10,121 nt of DNA from AM-0621 sp964386705 (GTDB taxonomy: Bacteria; Planctomycetota; Planctomycetia; Planctomycetales; Planctomycetaceae): assembly GCA_964386705.1 (NCBI GenBank), contig CAYLTY010000286.1:1-10121 (forward strand), in the 5' to 3' direction. Shown piece by piece: positions 6,764-10,121 of the stretch. Within the stretch, counting starts at the first letter, position 1. The number at the start of each line of letters is the position of its first letter. A program made the position numbers and the translations under genes. The notes beneath the pieces are model-generated. The model was not told where the DNA came from. It saw nothing but the letters and a program-made list of their open reading frames with translations, and searched no databases.

Positions 6764-8413
6764 TCACTCGTCCTTGGCACCGCCGAGGGTGACGTTGAGC
6801 TTGTACTTGGTCTGCAGGTGCGCGTGAGCCTGGCTGGCATGGCCGTCTGCGGGGAACTTCTTGCAGACTTGCTGGAACGCGGCGATGGCTTTGTCTTTGT
6901 CGCCGGCTTCCTCTTGCGTAAAGCCGATCTGCAGCAGTGCCCACGGAGCCGCCTGCTTGGAGCCGCTGACGATCTGGCCGTAGAGCACAACGGCCTCACC
7001 GTGCTGCTTCAGGCGACGATGGCAGGCGGCCATTTCCTGATAGTTCGACGGGAAGTTGTTGCACTGCCGGAAGACGCCGATGGCTTCCTTGTTCTGCCCG
7101 GCATCGCGATGAGTGATGCCCATGAGCCACATCCATTGCTCGCCGTTCTTCGTGTCTGACTTCACCAGTTCCTGGTAGACAGCGATCGCTTCATTCCATT
7201 TACCGACTTCGCGATAGGCGGTGGCGATTTCGCCGTGCCACTTGGCTGCGTTCTGAGCATCTGCCGCCACATTGCGTTGATAGGCCGCGACGGCCTGATC
7301 GGTCTTCCGCTCCTGCCGGAAACTGTAACCGATCTGGTTGTTGCCTTCGATCTGATTCTGGAACTTCGCGTACTCGGCACGAGCGGCGTCGTACTTGTTC
7401 TGCGTCTTCAGGAAGTTGCCGTATCGCAGGAAGGTGTCGTCCTCATTGCCGAACTGTTGCAGGATCTGGCCATAAATCTGCTGCACAGGTTCTGCACGGC
7501 GTGACGCGGACAATACATCGGCTGCGTAGTACCACGCTTCGCGAGCCGCTTTCTTCTTTTCAGGGGTGGATACGTCGGTCGGGGCCTTCTCTTTGATGTA
7601 CGCCGCTGCCTGATCGGACACCTTCTCACCGCGCGCTTTGGACTTCTCATCACCTGTCATCTGCGAGATCGGACTATGGGCGAAGTACCACACGTGATAG
7701 GGCAGTTGCGCGGTGTTGTAGGACGTCTCCAATGCCCGTGCGCCTTCAGCGAACTCGCCCTTGTAGAAGCTGAATGTTGCGTACTGCTGCGACGCCTTGA
7801 CGCAGGTCTGAGCCGCGAACTGGGTACGTTCAAAATCGAAGGTGAGCTTCTTCCAGAGATCGACCCGCGCTTTGTCGTCCATTTCGGTTTCGGCGAGTTC
7901 CAGCAGTTCACTCATCGCCAACGCCGCGACGACATGCTTCTCGTGCTTCTTGACGACATCGTTGAGCGTGGCCTTGGCCTTCTTGGTCTCACCAATGTCC
8001 TTGTAGCTGCGACCGATCAGGAACGCTGCGGACTTGGCTTCGGGCGAATCGGGCCAGTAGTCGATCACGGATTGAAAGCCGTCTTTGATCGCCGTGTTGA
8101 CCTTCTTGAGCTGCATCTGACAGAGAGACCACTTCAACTGGCAATACGGAGCACCCTCGCTCTGTTCGTACAGAGTCATGAATTTCTCGTACTCACCAAC
8201 GGCTGTCTTCCAGTTCTGTTCGCGGTAGTACTTCTCGGCGATCTGCAACTGGTAGCGTTCAACTTCACGCAGCTTGGCCCAGCGTTCCAGAGACATCTCG
8301 TCCAACGGACCGGCTTGAGCGGCCGACCAGGCAGACAACGCGAAACCCAACACCAACGCACGCAATCCCCAACCGCAGAGTGTTTTCAAGAATCGAATTC
8401 GCATCGGAATCAT
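6764..8413 (-). CDS. Exported tetratricopeptide (TPR) repeat protein
   Basis: The protein has 549 residues. A signal peptide (basic MRIRFLK region, hydrophobic segment at about 17-30, cleavage likely after AQA at 34) indicates export to the periplasm or cell surface. The rest is helical repeats of TPR type. An N-terminal group lies at about 51-84 and 122-155, with phrases such as YYREQNWKTAVGEYEKF. A divergent middle spans about 160-330. A well-formed C-terminal group at about 360-520 has typical spacing (KTDQAVAAYQRN, KWNEAIAVYQELVK, QNKEAIGVFRQ, DKDKAIAAFQQVCKKFP). The last repeat resembles those of YbgF/BamD-like periplasmic TPR proteins, but no coiled-coil or peptidoglycan-binding domain is visible. 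It is probably a protein-protein scaffold. The ATG at 8413 was chosen because an AAGGGG (8424-8429) precedes it and the signal peptide starts there. A longer open frame to 8581 would overlap the Uma2 gene by about 100 bases. The gene lies 67 bases downstream of the Uma2 gene on the same strand and may be co-transcribed with it. Confidence 0.86.
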   Translation of the reverse strand: MIPMRIRFLKTLCGWGLRALVLGFALSAWSAAQAGPLDEMSLERWAKLREVERYQLQIAEKYYREQNWKTAVGEYEKFMTLYEQSEGAPYCQLKWSLCQMQLKKVNTAIKDGFQSVIDYWPDSPEAKSAAFLIGRSYKDIGETKKAKATLNDVVKKHEKHVVAALAMSELLELAETEMDDKARVDLWKKLTFDFERTQFAAQTCVKASQQYATFSFYKGEFAEGARALETSYNTAQLPYHVWYFAHSPISQMTGDEKSKARGEKVSDQAAAYIKEKAPTDVSTPEKKKAAREAWYYAADVLSASRRAEPVQQIYGQILQQFGNEDDTFLRYGNFLKTQNKYDAARAEYAKFQNQIEGNNQIGYSFRQERKTDQAVAAYQRNVAADAQNAAKWHGEIATAYREVGKWNEAIAVYQELVKSDTKNGEQWMWLMGITHRDAGQNKEAIGVFRQCNNFPSNYQEMAACHRRLKQHGEAVVLYGQIVSGSKQAAPWALLQIGFTQEEAGDKDKAIAAFQQVCKKFPADGHASQAHAHLQTKYKLNVTLGGAKDE

Positions 8414-8423
8414 GAGCCCGTTT

Positions 8424-8429
8424 CCCCTT
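8424..8429 (-). promoter_or_regulatory. Ribosome binding site for the TPR gene
   Basis: AAGGGG on the minus strand lies 10 bases upstream of the ATG at 8413. The spacing is slightly long but acceptable. It supports the 8413 start over upstream in-frame starts that lie inside the neighbouring gene. Confidence 0.45.
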
Positions 8430-8480
8430 GTATCAGGATTGAGCGTGTTGGTTTCAAAGTCCGTCGTCAGCGAACGTCGC

Positions 8481-9155
8481 CTACTTGCGACGCTGTTGCA
8501 AGAGATCGGCGAACGAGGCGTGCTCGGCTGACTGCAGACCTTCCTGCAGAACAGCCAATACGCGTCGCATGTCATGATCAACGAACGCGTTCACGTCCAG
8601 CCAGAGCCCCGGAAAGACGCTGGATCGGATCACTCCCGAGGCATCAGGAGCAACGATCACGAACTGGCTACCTTCCCGCCGATGCCAACGAACTTCGCGC
8701 TCTCGCAATAAGGCCGTCACGTACTCTTTGACACCCGCCGCTGCGTAGAGGTCGAGCTTCTGATGCAGGTCGTAGGCTGTTGAGGAATGGCAGATCTCGG
8801 CGGCGAGTTCCGGTGCTCCCCGCAGGTATTTGCCGTCCTTCGACGAAGAGCCGCCGCAGTCTTCTTCCAGATGTAGAAAGAGGTCCGGTTGCGGAGCGTC
8901 GCCCAGCATTAACCAGGTTACATTGTTACCGGCCTGAGTACGCGATGTGTTAGCTGCATAGACCCCTAACCACGTCGCCGTTCGTGTGTCGGCGTAACCG
9001 TGTTCAATTACAACCGGTGGCGGCATGTAGACAACTCCCCCGATGAGTTCAGCCTTCTTGATCTCCGGATGTTGTTCCCAACGCTCCAGAAACTCATCGC
9101 GGCTCAACCAGTCTCCTGCTTCCAGCGGCGGGGCCAGTGTGTCGGTCGTTGACAT
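8481..9155 (-). CDS. Uma2 family (DUF820) PD-(D/E)XK nuclease-like protein
   Basis: The protein has 224 residues. Uma2/DUF820 proteins have a restriction-endonuclease-like (PD-(D/E)XK) fold. Most are solitary genes of unknown role, expanded in cyanobacteria and planctomycetes. Visible family features are a short N-terminal helix region, the KKAELIGGVVYMPPP strand pair (E36), H52, QPDLFL (D91), PELAAEIC (E120), K133 in HQKLDLY and the GVKEYV strand (about 141-146). D91, E120 and K133 are the probable metal-site residues, so catalysis looks possible. The usual SPST after the E-strand is changed to CHSST. The ATG at 9155 is preceded by GAGG (9162-9165) at 6 bases. The frame stays open to a TTG at 9203, but the extra residues do not look conserved. 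The C-terminal extension of about 50 residues after the fold is of unknown role. No methylase or modification gene is nearby, so it is not a recognisable restriction-modification system. Confidence 0.87.
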   Translation of the reverse strand: MSTTDTLAPPLEAGDWLSRDEFLERWEQHPEIKKAELIGGVVYMPPPVVIEHGYADTRTATWLGVYAANTSRTQAGNNVTWLMLGDAPQPDLFLHLEEDCGGSSSKDGKYLRGAPELAAEICHSSTAYDLHQKLDLYAAAGVKEYVTALLREREVRWHRREGSQFVIVAPDASGVIRSSVFPGLWLDVNAFVDHDMRRVLAVLQEGLQSAEHASFADLLQQRRK

Positions 9156-9161
9156 GTGCAA

Positions 9162-9165
9162 CCTC
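9162..9165 (-). promoter_or_regulatory. Ribosome binding site for the Uma2-family gene
   Basis: GAGG on the minus strand lies 6 bases upstream of the ATG at 9155. It decides this start over the TTG at 9203. Confidence 0.5.
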
Positions 9166-9220
9166 AATGACGGCGAGGCAGTCGGTTCATGCGAATTACT
9201 CAAGCGTCCTTAAAGTCTGA

Positions 9221-9249
9221 GAACCAGCCGCGGCGAATGCGACTGGTTT
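9221..9249. other. Imperfect stem-loop upstream of the Uma2 gene
   Basis: AACCAG (9222-9227) pairs with CTGGTT (9243-9248). After one mismatch, a further 3-4 base pairs (CGC/GCG plus a wobble) close a loop of about 5 bases. It lies about 65 bases upstream of the Uma2 start, where a promoter or leader would be. It could be an operator, a leader hairpin or a second terminator for the kinase gene. No run of T follows on either strand. Confidence 0.35.
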
Positions 9250-9296
9250 CAACCTTCACTCGTAGAAAAATTCAGCGGGAGCACAGCCTGAAACGA

Positions 9297-9344
9297 CAAG
9301 GTCCAAAGCCGCCGGCATCGTTATGCGGCAAACTTTGGACCTTG
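9297..9344 (-). terminator. kdgK: Long stem-loop just after the kinase gene (probable terminator)
   Basis: The arms CAAGGTCCAAAG (9297-9308) and CTTTGGACCTTG (9333-9344) are exact 12-base reverse complements. The loop can fold further, for example GCAT (9315-9318) with ATGC (9323-9326), or CCGC with GCGG. The structure begins 17 bases after the stop codon of the minus-strand kinase gene, the usual place for a terminator. The following minus-strand bases (TCGTTTCAGG) are only moderately T-rich, so it may be a weak intrinsic terminator or a 3'-end-stabilising hairpin. Confidence 0.55.
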
Positions 9345-9361
9345 ATGATTCCAAAAACTGA

Positions 9362-10121
9362 TTAGCGTTGAACGCGAGCGGACCCGCCCTTGGCAAACGC
9401 TTCGACTTCCGGCAGTTTGGCCATCGTCGTGTCGCCGGGGAAAGTCGTCAGCAACGCACCGTGAGCCCAGCCAAGCTTCAAGGCTTCTTCCGGAGCTTTA
9501 CCAGACAGCAGGCCGTAGATCAGGCCAGCCGCGAAGCCGTCACCGCCGCCGATGCGGTCAATGACGTCCAGTTGGCAGGTCGGGCTGACGTAACGCTTGC
9601 CGTCGAGCCACAGCACCGCGGCCCAGTCGTGACGGTTGGTCGAATGCACTTCACGCAGAGTGGTCGCGACCATCTTGATGTTGGGGAACTTCTTGACGGC
9701 GGCTTCGATCATGTCGAAGAACGTTTCCGGGTTCAGCTTGGACTCAGTCTTCTTTGTGACCTCAGGACCCTTCACGCCGAGGCCTTTCTGTAAGTCCTCT
9801 TCGTTGCCGATCACGCAATCGCAATTGCGGACGATGTTGCCCAACACCTTCTCAGCACGCTCGCCGCCACCGACCGAAGCCCACAGCTTCGCGCGGTAGT
9901 TGAGGTCGAACGAATTGATCGCGCCAGCAGCCTTAGCCGCCTGCATACCTTCGATGATGAGGTCGGAAGTGGTCTCGGACAGAGCCGCGAAGATGCCGCC
10001 CGAATGGAACCACTTCACACCGCGACTGAAGATCTCGGACCAGTTGAAGTCGCCAGCCTTCAGCAAGGCACCTGCTTCGGTGGAGCGGTTGTAGAACACG
10101 ACGGGAGCACGGACGCCGTGA
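9362..10121 (-). CDS. kdgK: 2-dehydro-3-deoxygluconokinase (PfkB/ribokinase family), 5' end outside the window
   Basis: The enzyme phosphorylates 2-keto-3-deoxygluconate to KDPG with ATP, feeding sugar acids from uronate, pectin or alginate breakdown into the Entner-Doudoroff aldolase step. The window holds the last 252 residues, and the frame runs on past the right edge. The fragment starts with HGVRAPVVFYNR, the conserved substrate-binding segment of KDG kinases. It continues with SFDLNYRAKLW, the CDCVIGNEEDL strand typical of PfkB kinases and the ATP-site/catalytic signature DRIGGGDGFAAG, whose Asp (codon 9539-9541) is the expected catalytic base. An insert-bearing segment (GPEVTKKTESKLNPETFF) before the VATTLREVHS strand fits the longer type of KDG kinase (about 340 residues). 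A GTG at 10099 lies inside conserved sequence and is not the true start. Roughly 70-90 N-terminal residues should be missing. No other sugar-acid pathway gene lies in the window. Confidence 0.9.
   Translation of the reverse strand, partial: HGVRAPVVFYNRSTEAGALLKAGDFNWSEIFSRGVKWFHSGGIFAALSETTSDLIIEGMQAAKAAGAINSFDLNYRAKLWASVGGGERAEKVLGNIVRNCDCVIGNEEDLQKGLGVKGPEVTKKTESKLNPETFFDMIEAAVKKFPNIKMVATTLREVHSTNRHDWAAVLWLDGKRYVSPTCQLDVIDRIGGGDGFAAGLIYGLLSGKAPEEALKLGWAHGALLTTFPGDTTMAKLPEVEAFAKGGSARVQR

Noticed and set aside
7676..8731. 351-codon open frame on the plus strand opposite the TPR and Uma2 genes
   Set aside because: It spans two well-supported genes and the gap between them, with no domain or ribosome binding site. 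It is a shadow frame.

Overview
The window looks like a chromosomal segment of a planctomycete-like bacterium, at roughly mid-50s percent G+C. The evidence for this is indirect. Genes are mostly solitary and point in mixed directions, and several start sites have weak or no Shine-Dalgarno sequence. Two gene products carry signal peptides. One gene encodes an Uma2-family (DUF820) protein, a family expanded in cyanobacteria and planctomycetes. The 2-dehydro-3-deoxygluconokinase is of the long type. No 16S rRNA or other phylogenetic marker is present, so the assignment is an inference.

Layout from left to right. A purine nucleoside phosphorylase gene (minus strand, 50-886) is divergent from a very large plus-strand gene (1177-5391). 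The roughly 290-base region between them contains a striking near-perfect palindrome at 974-1001. The large gene encodes a 1404-residue membrane-anchored FtsK/SpoIIIE-type motor with three tandem ATPase-like modules, of which only the middle one has intact Walker motifs. About 150 bases downstream, on the same strand, is an exported alkaline-phosphatase-superfamily hydrolase (5539-6663). Its gene converges on a minus-strand pair that may be co-transcribed: an Uma2-family nuclease-like protein (8481-9155) followed by an exported TPR protein (6764-8413). At the right edge is the 3' part of a minus-strand 2-dehydro-3-deoxygluconate kinase gene, cut by the window end. It is separated from the Uma2 gene by two hairpin-forming sequences.

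How the genes work together. Purine salvage and the kinase of 2-keto-3-deoxygluconate metabolism are housekeeping functions with no visible link to each other. The most unusual object is the triple-ATPase protein. It has no chromosomal-FtsK DNA-orientation (gamma) domain and no visible WXG100 or type VII secretion partner in the window. Its layout of coiled coil, two transmembrane helices, coiled coil and three ATPase modules suggests a dedicated membrane translocase or pump whose substrate cannot be read from this sequence. No tRNA, rRNA, CRISPR array, insertion sequence or integrase was seen.
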